A stretch of 64,000 nucleotides of DNA from Lamellibrachia columna (lineage: Eukaryota > Annelida > Polychaeta > Sabellida > Siboglinidae): positions 19,177,060 to 19,241,059 of the forward strand of contig OY759274.1 of NCBI GenBank assembly GCA_963662155.1, in the 5' to 3' direction. The notes beneath the pieces were generated by a model. The model ran no database searches. It was not told the DNA's origin and saw nothing but the letters and a program-made list of their open reading frames with translations. Made by a program: the position numbers and the translations under genes. Numbering within the stretch: position 1 is the stretch's first letter; each line of letters begins with the position of its first letter. This document shows positions 23,141-32,919 of the stretch, piece after piece.

Positions 23141-23714
23141 TGCGTCTAAAATCTACTTATTTGGCTCTATACTTCGCTGAATGATGCTTACATCCGAATG
23201 CTGGCATTGTGATAATTTTTGCACCGCACTTCCACGTTAAAAATACACGCGATCATATTCCTGTTAACCCGATTATAGTTGCAAATGGTTAGTTTTTAGG
23301 CACTTTTAATCAATTTATAACATCAATGCATTCACTGTTATGCATTACATATTCATTCACCCAACATTTCCTGCTGTATAGCGTCGTCAATATTTACATC
23401 TTAACAAGGTTGTTCGAAAAGATGTACAGTAGAGAACACTACATGAAACTAATTAGTCGAGGAGGGGGCAAACTAGAGGTGGCATCGTTTTGGACAAGTT
23501 TAAGCATAAAAAGCTGTTACGAGGCGGAGAATCGACGATTTATTACGTACGAGACAACCCTATTAAAAATTAAGGTGCTTCAATGCGACGGGTTACGATT
23601 GTCTAATTACGTACGTAGGTTGTCAAGAACAAAAACAACACCAATGTTGACAGTACAAAAATAATATATTCACGACAATTTTACAAACATGATTCTCAAT
23701 GTATATGCATAAAT
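23141..23714. other. Intergenic with scraps of the intron-1 repeats
   Basis: 23165-23235 (CGCTGAATGATGCTTACATC) matches 17670-17735, and 23268-23310 matches the inverted-repeat element at 17.1 and 21.3 kb. No gene was seen. Confidence 0.55.
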
Positions 23715-23859
23715 ACTCCATTGTTCTCACACGGCATGAAGAACCACGTCATTCGCCGCTAGTTCTAGTGTCAGTCTCTCAATGTCATACTACGAGTCAC
23801 CCAGGTGGCGCCCACAAATACACTATTTACACTATAATACACAGCTCATGTGGCACAGT

Positions 23860-24435
23860 TTATGCCTTCTTCGCTGGCTTCTTTGTCGCTACCTTTTTTG
23901 GTTTTGCGGCCTTCGGCTTCTTCGCTGCGGCTGCCTTCGACTTCTTCACTTTGCTGACGGCTTTCTTAGGCTTCGCTGGTGACTTCAGCTTCTTCGCTGC
24001 GGGCTTCTTGGCGGCGGCGGATTTTTTCGGACTCTTCGTTGCTTTCTTGACGGATTTCTTTGGCGTTCTCGGCTTCTTCGTAGCGGCTGCCTTCGGCTTC
24101 TTGACGGCTGCTTTCTTCGGTGCTGCCTTTGCCTTCTCTCCAAGACGGAAGCTGCCCGAGGCGCCGGTACCCTTGGCCTGCTTCAAACTGCCATTCTTCG
24201 CCCCAGCCCTCAGCGCCATCTTCAGGTGCTGGTTGACGACGCGTTCGTCTTTTCCGACGTTGTACGACTTGATGATGTATTTGAGGATCGCCTGTCGTGA
24301 TGACCCGCCTCGCTCTTTCAGACTCCCCAGGGCCGCGGCAATCATCTCCGTGTATTTGGGGTGAGCTGCCGGCTTCTTCGGCTTGGCGGCTGCCTTCTTG
24401 GCGGGCTTGGCGGATGTAGCAGCAGCTGCAGACAT
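23860..24435 (-). CDS. H1: Linker histone H1 (copy a)
   Basis: Intronless, 191 residues, ATG at 24435-24433. Linker histones bind the nucleosome dyad and linker DNA and compact chromatin. A short Ala/Lys/Pro N-terminus is followed by the globular winged-helix domain at about residues 24-98 (HPKYTEMIAAALGSLKERGG, SSRQAILKYIIKSYNVGKDE, then GTGASGSFRLGEK). A long Lys/Ala/Pro tail follows with SPKK and TPKK-type DNA-binding and CDK sites (KSPKKS, RTPKKS, KSPAKP). The gene lies opposite to the other three H1 copies and is convergent with small heat shock gene 2. Its 3' flank (23715-23859) matches that of copy d closely. No canonical histone 3' stem-loop or nearby AATAAA is seen. The lack of introns and of core histone neighbours fits a dispersed H1 family. 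Confidence 0.96.
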   Translation of the reverse strand: MSAAAATSAKPAKKAAAKPKKPAAHPKYTEMIAAALGSLKERGGSSRQAILKYIIKSYNVGKDERVVNQHLKMALRAGAKNGSLKQAKGTGASGSFRLGEKAKAAPKKAAVKKPKAAATKKPRTPKKSVKKATKSPKKSAAAKKPAAKKLKSPAKPKKAVSKVKKSKAAAAKKPKAAKPKKVATKKPAKKA

Positions 24436-24523
24436 CTTAGCAACGACGGAAAATACAACGAAGACTGCACAAATTTCTCCAAAGAGTAGAATCGGGTATG
24501 AAAAGACCGCGCGCTGCGCTCGG

Positions 24524-24554
24524 CTTTATAGTGGGCGCGCGGACGTGGTTGTAG
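24524..24554 (-). promoter_or_regulatory. H1-a core promoter
   Basis: On the minus strand TCTACAACCACGTCCGCGC (24554-24536) is followed by CTATAAAG (24531-24524). The same box and spacing occur before copies c and d, and with small changes before b. GC-rich sequence GCGCAGCGCGCGGTC follows the TATA box. Confidence 0.75.
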
Positions 24555-24894
24555 ACCAGCAGCGGTTCTTGTCGAAGCGCTGAGCTTTTGCCGTTTCATT
24601 TCTGCCAGATGTGCTACTTAGCCATTAAAATTGTGTTGCTGTTGCGAAGTGCGGCGATTAACACATAACATCCCTTTTATTTTCACAACCACGAGACATG
24701 TAGCGTTCACTTGGCATAAACAAATATTTTGTCGAATGTACTGTTGATAAGTTATTCATGTTTAAACAGCCGACTCACATCATAACATCAGTGAATTTCG
24801 TAGTATTTTATAGAAATGTTCTAATAATTTCCTTTTTAGTTAACATGTCATGCATTTTCAAGAAAAGTATAAACCTGTTGGATCGTTTCACGTG

Positions 24895-25000
24895 CACAGT
24901 TGGCCTTCTCGGGTTCGTTTACTGTGTAATAATCGCTTATAACCAGAACCATAGTAGCACACGTTTTGGTGGTCCCGCCATCTTGGTCGTTTGTCGTTAC
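24895..25000 (-). promoter_or_regulatory. H1-a distal conserved block with an AAGATGGCGG core
   Basis: Minus strand ACGACCAAGATGGCGGGA then a GTGCTACTATGG-like string, about 545 bp before the ATG. It aligns over about 100 bp with blocks at the same distance before copies c and d and more weakly before b. AAGATGGCGG resembles the YY1 site. Confidence 0.6.
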
Positions 25001-25821
25001 ATTTCTTGTACGTATCATTTCACGAATATTCTAGCTAATATGCCGCATATAGCTGAAATATTTATAGTAATAGCGATTCAGTACTATCCATAATCAACAA
25101 CAAAACTAATATATTGAGGTTAGCTAAAGTTTTACTCGTTATTCTGGAAATGTGTTTACTATGGACAGATCGGTGATTGACACACTAACATGGCAACAGC
25201 GACCGAGAGACTGACTGACAACAACTGCTTTATACGTTTTTCTCTGCGTTTACAACCAACTACCCGTAGACTAATTGAACACAGCGACGAGATTTAAATA
25301 AGTTTTCGATATATTCCAATAACAAGAAATGTTTTAATTATAGTCGCTGATTTAGAGACATAGTTTGTATTAAACTAATGCATGGGAAATGTTGTTGATA
25401 GCGCCATCGTGCGGTATTTTCACATTTCGTGTAAATGTTGTTGCAATAAGATATCAATGCAAATGAATATTATCATGGGAGAATTCTTAATATACATAGT
25501 TTTTTCTTTTAATATTAACTGTTTCTACTTTATGTAAATAATTATTTTACAGAGACAGTTTTAACTAGGGTATTTTTTTTTGCTTTGTTAAATCGTCGAA
25601 AGTAAATTAAATGTTGTCAGTTGGCATCATTAAAAGTGTTCTTTATTTATATGCATGTGTTGATTACAGGGGCGGATCTCGGCTTGTTGTCGGGGGGGGG
25701 GAGGTCTCAGTCAGTCGTATGTCATTCTACTTACGAACCGGGGAGGGGGAGGGGGCAACACGGGTATCGTTCTATTTACATAAGGGTTGATAGTAGCCGG
25801 CTGCTAATGCTTCAGTCTTTA
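25001..25821. other. H1-a upstream duplicated flank, then unannotated DNA
   Basis: To about 25430 this is homologous in inverted orientation to 59825-60240 (for example GATAGCGCCATCGTGCGGTA at 25399 matches 59838-59857). The remainder shows only a GGGGCGGATCTCGG transposon-end-like string near 25672. Confidence 0.55.
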
Positions 25822-25952
25822 CATTGACACTAGTTCTGATGAATGAACTCTATGACATAACAAGAACACTAACGGGGAAAAGAAGAAATCCTTCAAAACC
25901 AGTGAAAGACAAGAAAGGAAGAACCTTAAACAAGGAAGCGGAGTAAATATCA

Positions 25953-26707
25953 AGATTTAACAAGATTTAACAAGATTTGCCATCCAAGCCAAAGGCCCAG
26001 ATGGCAAGTGGACAAGGAAGCCATTGGCTTATCGAGAGTCCAACAATGTTCATCTACTTATAGCCCGCCCTCCTGAGATATGTGTCAATCTTGTTTTTAA
26101 ATATATTCACGCTGCTAGCAGTTACACAATCTGTAGACAATTTGTTCCATTCATTTATTGTCCTCTGTGAGAACGAGTGCTTCCTGATGTCCAATCTACA
26201 TTGATCCTTTACTAATTTTACCTCATGTCCTCTAGTTCTGCTATCCTTCTTGAGTGAGAAAAACATATTTCTATCAATATTTTCATACCCATTCAATATC
26301 TTAAAAACTTCAATCTGATCTCCTCTTAACCTCCTTGTTTCTAGAGTTGTTAAACCACATTCTTTCAGGCGTTCTTCATAACTAAGGTCTCTCAGTTCTG
26401 GAATAATTTTAGATGCTCTCCTTTGTATGCGTTCAAGCGTATCTATATCCTTCTTACGATATGGTCTCCATGCTTGTATACAGTATTCTAAATGAGGTAT
26501 AACTATTGCTTTATAAAGAGGTATAATTAACTTTTTTCCCTTGTATGTTATGTTTCTTCTAATCAATCCAAGAATTTGATTACCCTTTGAAGCTGCAATA
26601 CCACACTGCTCTGAAACTTTCATATCAGCGCTTATTGTAACTCCTAAGTCCTTTTCTTTTACAGTAGTACCCAGAACAGTATCTCCCATTTTATAGTTTA
26701 CATTCAA
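25953..26707 (-). mobile_element. 5'-truncated CR1-like LINE nested in the second-type LINE
   Basis: On the minus strand 26707-26054 encodes the last 217 residues of ORF2, differing from the 17.7-21.1 kb copy at only about six positions. Then comes the 3' UTR and a tail of about two and a half TTAAATCTTG units. It interrupts the host LINE between its NKEAE and RWKEHF codons. The flanks share TCAAGA, a possible short target duplication. Low divergence implies a young insertion. Confidence 0.85.
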
Positions 26708-26892
26708 GATGGAAAGAACACTTCAAAGAAATCCTCTACAGGGACCCACCAGCATAAAGACCAGACATACCAATAGCAGAAACGTTATTAAGTGTTAACA
26801 CGAATCCACCTTCGAAGGCTTAAGCTGTTAAAGGACGGAAAGACGCCTGGATCAGACGGCATTCCACCAGAGGCTCTTAAAGCAGACCCGAT

Positions 26893-26935
<43 letters not shown>

Positions 26936-27624
26936 TATATGTTGCACCATCTATTCGAGAGTGGAAAAATGGATACCTTGTAAAACTGCCATAGAAAGGT
27001 GACTTGATAATGTGCAAGAACTGGAGAGGAATAACCCTCCTATCTGTACCAAGTAAAGTCTTCACACACTACTATATGACAGAATGAAGGGAGCACTGGA
27101 TGAAAAGTACGTAAAGAACAAGCGGGTTTTCGGAAAAGCAAATCGTGCACTGACCATATTGCTACACTGAGAATAATCATAGAACAATCAATTGAGTGGC
27201 AGTCACCCCTATTAATTTCATAGACTTCGAGAAAGCTTTTGATAGTGTAGTCAGAGACGTTATCTGGATGGTGATGCATCACTGTGGAATACCAGCAAAG
27301 TTTGTGACATTAATCCAGCAGCTGTACGAAACCTCCACTAGCCAAGTTATCCATAATGGAAAACTGTTTGATACATTTGAAGTAAAGACTGACGTAAGAA
27401 AGGGTGCATCCTATCACCTTTAATTGTTGTCATGGTGATAGGATGGATAGTAAGAGACTGTTAAACAGGGCCAAACTGACATCTAATGGAAATTCACTAA
27501 ACAGTTGGATGATCTAGATTTTGCAGAAGATATCTGCCTACTGTCACATACAGACAAACAATTGTCAAAGAAGTCAAACAAATTGATGCAGGAAGCAGAA
27601 AAGACAGGCTTGAAAATAAACATA

Positions 27625-28010
27625 CAGAAAACAAAACTACTAAAGGTGAACAGTACACAACAAGCTAAACTACTAAAGGTGAACAGTACACAACAAGCTA
27701 AAGGTGAACAGTACACAACAAGCTAAAGGTGAACAGTACACAACAAGCTAAGGTGAACAGTACACAACAAGCTAAAGGTGAACAGTACACAACAAGCTAA
27801 AGGTGAACAGTACACAACAAGCTAAGGTGAACAGTACACAACAAGCTAAAGGTGAACAGTACACAACAAGCTAAACTACTAAAGGTGAACAGTACACAAC
27901 AAGCTAAAGGTGAACAGTACACAACAAGCTAAAGGTGAACAGTACACAACAAGCTAAAGGTGAACAGTACACAACAAGCCAAGGTGAACAGTACACAACA
28001 AGCTAAGGTA
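27625..28010. repeat. Minisatellite, 24-25 bp unit, grown from LINE coding sequence
   Basis: CTAAAGGTGAACAGTACACA plus ACAAG repeats about 15 times. The first unit is the LINE codons for K-T-K-L-L-K-V-N-S-T-Q-Q, so the array arose inside the reading frame of the retrotransposon. Confidence 0.9.
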
Positions 28011-28380
28011 CAGCTGAAGGGAAGATATAGAGGAGGACAACAAATTCACCTATCTGGGAAGTGTAGGGACAGACAAAGGTGGAACAGATGAAGATGTCAA
28101 AAACAGGATTGGAAAGGCCAGACATGCATTCAGCATTTTAAAGGCAACGTGGAACACATCATCTTTTTTAACACGAAACAAGATCAGAATCTTCAACACC
28201 AACGTGAAAAGCGTGCTGCTATATGGCTCTGAGACACGGAGAGCAACCAACTTACCAAGACAACAACCCGAATGCTACAAACATTCATTAAAAAATGTCT
28301 GAGATACATCTTCAAAACCAAATGGCAAGATAAAACCACAAACATTGCCCCCCCCCATTGCCCTCCTGCGGACGCCCATG

Positions 28381-28381
<1 letters not shown>

Positions 28382-28456
<75 letters not shown>

Positions 28457-28965
28457 ACAAGTTATACGTCTATTATAAGTTATACGTCTATTATAACAAC
28501 TCGTTCCACGGCTCGACCACGTAGGGCGTACATGGTGGTAAGCACGTTCTAGGGAACAGTCGGGCGTCAGAACGACGGGCTACGTGTCTTGGTATCGACG
28601 GGCTACGTGTCATGGTATGGAATTGGGAATTCGTTTCGGTATGCAGAATTTTAAAACATTTTGCTGTGCTGTCTGGTATTTCTGAGAGATCCCATAGCAC
28701 TTTTTATTAGCATTTAATGCTTCAATTTGATGTACGTTGAACCCACGAAGCTTCCGGTGATTTCTGACATGGTCAAGTTAGCTATAGCGAGCTGTCTAAC
28801 CCGTTTTATTTTAGAGAATGGAGCATATACAGCTTGACAAGAAGCATGATTATTCTGGGCAGTTTTATCAATAATTACCAAGACAAGACACGCCCGTATG
28901 TCCGCACGCACACGCACACGCACACGCACACGCACACGCACACGCACACGCACACGCACACGCAC
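28382..28965. repeat. (AT)n at 28382-28454 and (CACACG)n at 28903-28965
   Basis: A pure AT run of about 36 units follows the LINE end. An 18-bp direct duplication, AGTTATACGTCTATTATA, lies at 28460-28498. The CACACG run has about 10 units. 28500-28900 shows no gene. Confidence 0.9.
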
Positions 28966-29083
28966 CCAGAATGCACACCCAAGTCTAGATTCCACGTTCG
29001 TGCGCAGTCGTGCGACACAAACAAGCACGTTGACAGTCTGTGTATGTGACACTGTGAGCTCGTAACTATTTTATTATTACCGG

Positions 29084-31610
29084 GATGTACTGGTTTCTGT
29101 GTGTACTGGTTATTGCGTGTACTGGTTACTGTGTGTACTGGTTATTGCGTGTACTGGTTACTGTGTGTACTGGTTACTGCGTGTACTGGTTACTGTGTGT
29201 ACTGGTTACTGCGTGTACTGATTACTGCGTGTACTGGTTACTGAGTGTACTGGTTACTGTGTGTACTGGTTACTGTGTGTACTGGTCATTGCGTGTACTG
29301 GTTACTGCGTGTACTGGTCATTGCGTGTACTGGTTACTGCGTGTACTGGTTATTGCGTGTACTGGTTACTGTGTACTGGTTACTGTGTGTACTGATTACT
29401 GTGTGTACTGGTTACTGTGTGTACTGGTCATTCCGTGTACTGGTTACTGCGTGTACTGGTCATTGCGTGTACTGGTTACTGCGTGCACTGGTTACTGCGT
29501 GTACTGGTTACTGTGTACTGGTTACTGTGTGTACTGGTTACTGCGTGTACTGGTTACTGCGTGTACTGGTTACTGTGTACTGGTTACTGTGTGTACTGGT
29601 TATTGCGTGTACTGGTTACTGTGTGTACTGGTTATTGCGTGTACTGGTTACTGCGTGTACTGGTTACTGTGTGTACTGGTTACTGTGTGTACTGGTTATT
29701 GCGTGTACTGGTTACTGCGTGTACTGGTTACTGTGTGTACTGGTTACTGCGTGTACTGGTTACTGTGTGTACTGGTCATTGCGTGTACTGGTTACTGCGT
29801 GTACTGGTTACTGAGTGTTCTGGTTACTGTGTGTACTGGTTATTGCGTGTACTGGTTACTGTGTGTACTGGTTATTGTGTGTACTAGTTACTGCGTGTAC
29901 TGGTTACTGTGTGTACTGGTTACTGTGTGTACTGGTTACTGCGTGTACTGGTTACTGCGTGTACTGGTTACTGTGTACTGGTTACTGTGTGTACTGGTTA
30001 TTGCGTGTACTGGTTACTGTGTGTACTGGTTACTGCGTGTACTGGTTACTGTGTGTACTGGTTACTGTGTGTACTGGTTACTGCGTGTACTGGTTATTGC
30101 ATGTATACCTGGTTATTGCGCGTACTGGGTACTGTGTGTACTGGTTACTGCGTGTACTGGTCATTGCGTGTACTGGTTACTGCGTGCACTGGTTACTGCG
30201 TGTACTGGTTACTGTGTACTGGTTACTGTGTGTACTGGTTACTGCGTGTACTGGTTACTGCGTGTACTGGTTACTGTGTACTGGTTACTGTGTGTACTGG
30301 TTATTGCGTGTACTGGTTACTGTGTGTACTGGTTATTGCGTGTACTGGTTACTGCGTGTACTGGTTACTTTGTGTACTGGTTACTGTGTGTACTGGTTAT
30401 TGCGTGTACTGGTTACTGCGTGTACTGGTTACTGTGTGTACTGGTTACTGCGTGTACTGGTTACTGTGTGTACTGGTTACTGCGTGTACTGGTTACTGTA
30501 TGTACTGGTCACTGCGTGTACTGGTTACTGCGTGAACTGGTTACTGTGTGTACTGGTTACTGTGTGTACTGGTCATTGCGTGTACTGGTTACTGAGTGTA
30601 CTAGTTACTGTGTGTACTGGTTACTGTGTGTACTGGTTACTGCGTGTACTGGTTACTGTGTACTTGTTACTGTGTGTACTGGTTACTGCGTGTACTGGTT
30701 ACTGTGTGTACTGGTTATTGCGTGTAATGGTTACTGTGTGTACTGGTTATTGCGTGTACTGGTTACTGTGTGTACTGGTTACTGCGTGTACTGGTTATTG
30801 CATGTATACCTGGTTATTGCGCGTACTGGGTACTGTGTGTACTGGTTACTGTGTGTACTGGTTATTGCATGTATACCTGGTTACTGTGTGTACTGGTTAC
30901 TGCGTGTACTGGTTACTGTGTGTACTGGTTATTGCGTGTAATGGTTACTGTGTGTACTGGTTATTGCGTGTACTGGTTACTGTGTGTACTGGTTATTGCG
31001 TGTACTGGTTACTGTGTGTACTGGTTATTGCGAGTACTGGTTACTGTGTGTACTGGTTACTGCGTGTACTGGTTATTGCATGTATACCTGGTTATTGCGC
31101 GTACTGGGTACTGTGTGTACTGGTTACTGTGTGTACTGGTTATTGCATGTATAACTGGTTATTGCGTGTACTGGTTACTGTGTGTACTGGTTATTGCGTG
31201 TACTGGTTACTGTGTGTACTGGTTATTGCGTGTACTGGTTACTGTGTGTACTGGTTACTGCGTGTACTGATTATTGCATGTATACCTGGTTATTGCGCGT
31301 ACTGGGTACTGTGTGTACTGGTTACTGTGTGTACTGGTTATTGCATGTATACCTGGTTACTGTGTGTACTGGTTACTGTGTGTACTGGTTACTGCGTGTA
31401 CTGGTTACTGTGTGTACTGGTTACTGCGTGTACTGGTTATTGCATGTATAACTGGTTACTGCGTGTACTGGTTACTGTGTGTACTGGTTACTGCGTGTAC
31501 TGGTTACTGCGTGTACTGGTTACTGCGTGTACTGGTTAATGCGTGTATATCTGGTTATTGCGTGTACTGGTTACTGTGTGTACTGGGTATTGTGTGTACT
31601 GGTTACTGTG
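29084..31610. repeat. Minisatellite, 16-bp unit, about 155 copies
   Basis: The unit is GTGTACTGGTTACTGC with TTATTG, TCATTG and TGTGTG variants. Longer strings such as CATGTATACCTGGTTATTGC recur at about 30100, 30800, 31078 and 31278, and the C-ATGTATACCTGG string also at 30866 and 31346, marking a higher-order unit. The long open frames with a 16-residue period are artefacts. Confidence 0.97.
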
Positions 31611-31637
31611 GGCGCATGTTGCAATAAATACACTGCA

Positions 31638-31827
31638 CAGTGTTCGAAGTGACCACTGACTCTTGGGGGATCCCCTAAAATAACGATCTGTGGTACAGCG
31701 GAAGGGTAATTACATCGGTATAAAAATAAAATATGGGACCCTCAAGCTTGCATTTTTTTTTTAATGGGAGGTCCCTAGTGCCTGATGGTGGTCCTGGACC
31801 CCCAGGCCCCCCTCATTTCGAACACTG
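31638..31827. mobile_element. Short hAT-like MITE
   Basis: It begins CAGTGTTCGAAGTGACC at 31638 and ends CTCATTTCGAACACTG at 31827, an inverted repeat of about 13 bp with a mismatch. It has inner GGTCC/GGACC-rich arms. AATACAC occurs on both sides (31627-31633 and 31828-31834), separated from the left end by TGCA, a probable target duplication with a small extra insertion. CAG-type ends and a 7-8 bp duplication suggest hAT. Confidence 0.55.
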
Positions 31828-32919
31828 AATACACAGACGTGCAACGCGTGGTGGTGTTATGCTGTGTTGTTGAGTATTTGTGGCTTTATTAACTTGACTG
31901 TTAGATCCCGCAGACTTACTGTAGCTCGTGGGTTTCCCATAGACTACAATACGGGTTTTTGAAAGATAAGTAACAAGACGGCGTTTTAGTGAGTTTCGAC
32001 TAGTCACATTCAAAGGACACACAAAAAAAACATGTTAATTTACTTGTTGCTTAGACTTCAACAAAGTGCCCACGAAGAGTGCAAATGTGCAAGAAACAGG
32101 GTGATTTAGCACAACCACCCAGTGGCGAGGCGATGTACACGTATGGTTCAGTACCCCTGCGATAGACATATATGGTTCAATGTCAGGTTACGTCGAAGAT
32201 TGGTAATAGGGAACACAAGTCTCGTCAGTCGTCTCGTCAGTTTTATGCAAATGTGTCCATAAATGCTCACTATTACTAATAAAAAAAATCACAGATTTTA
32301 ATTAAATAAATGTCACAGTATATCAATATGTCAGCTTGTATTTACTGGAACTTGTTTTGAAGAGGATGGACGATTAATACAATTGTACATTTTCTGCTCT
32401 GTTTGACGATGCACAGCACCAAAAAGTTAGCCGCAAAGTTGCACAATGAATCAGCAAGGAGACGCTAAATATAGTAGCACCTTGCGGACTCACTGTGAAA
32501 CTATTGTGAAACTATTGCGAAACTATTGCATATGGTAATCATGGAGCTTTGCGTTTAGTTTTAATTTTTCGATCGTTATACGGCAGTAAATTTATGGTTT
32601 TGTTAACGTGGTGTGTGTGTATATGTATAGTAAATACACGAAAAGTGTGGCGGCTATAGGTGGTCGTTTTTATAGTTTGGTCAGAAACTTTAATTTTGTT
32701 TTATTTTACCAGGTAATGTAAAACTATAATTTTTCCCTGCATCTCGCAGAACCCTGGCAGCTCTCTGTGCCCCCCCCCCCCCAGTGGGCCGAGGAACCCC
32801 GGTTGAGAAACGCTGATTTAGTAGCCTTCATTGCTTTTATTTTCTTAGCTACCATTTCTGGAGTTACAATTAACTACTCTAAACAGTCTAAACAATTTAG
32901 CCTCCAGAAATTTAGCATC
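31828..32919. other. Intergenic, with a hAT-like terminal sequence near 32770-32812
   Basis: On the minus strand from 32812, CAGCGTTTCTCAACCGGGGT resembles the CAG-type end of hAT elements, followed by GTTCCTCGGCCCACTG and a poly-G run. The other end was not located. Nothing coding was seen. Confidence 0.4.

Larger units (their letters stand above)
25822..28365 (+). pseudogene. Second-type LINE (endonuclease-reverse transcriptase family), broken and interrupted
   Basis: Plus-strand frames give MNELYDITRTLTGKRRNPSK and PVKDKKGRTLNKEAE (25838-25945). After a CR1 insertion come RWKEHFKEILYRDPP (26710-26754), KDGKTPGSDGIPPEALKADP (26832-26891), AGFRKSKSCTDHIATL, NFIDFEKAFDSVVRD, QVIHNGKLFDTFEVKT, DDLDFAEDICLLSHTDKQLS, FTYLGSVGTDKGGTDEDVKN and IFNTNVKSVLLYGSET (to about 28235). 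The catalytic FADD is changed to FAED. There are many stops and frameshifts, an AAC expansion at 26896-26934 and a 25-bp minisatellite at 27625-28010. This is a different LINE family from the CR1 copies. The 5' part, including the endonuclease, is absent. Confidence 0.85.

Noticed and set aside
23699..24364. Phe/Ala-rich plus-strand frame over H1-a, and similar minus-strand frames over H1-b, c and d
   Set aside because: Complement shadows of the Lys-rich H1 coding strand.
29085..31539. 618-codon frame resembling a membrane protein (VLVTACTGYCVYWLL)
   Set aside because: It is produced by the 16-bp repeat with a 48-bp reading period; no gene context.
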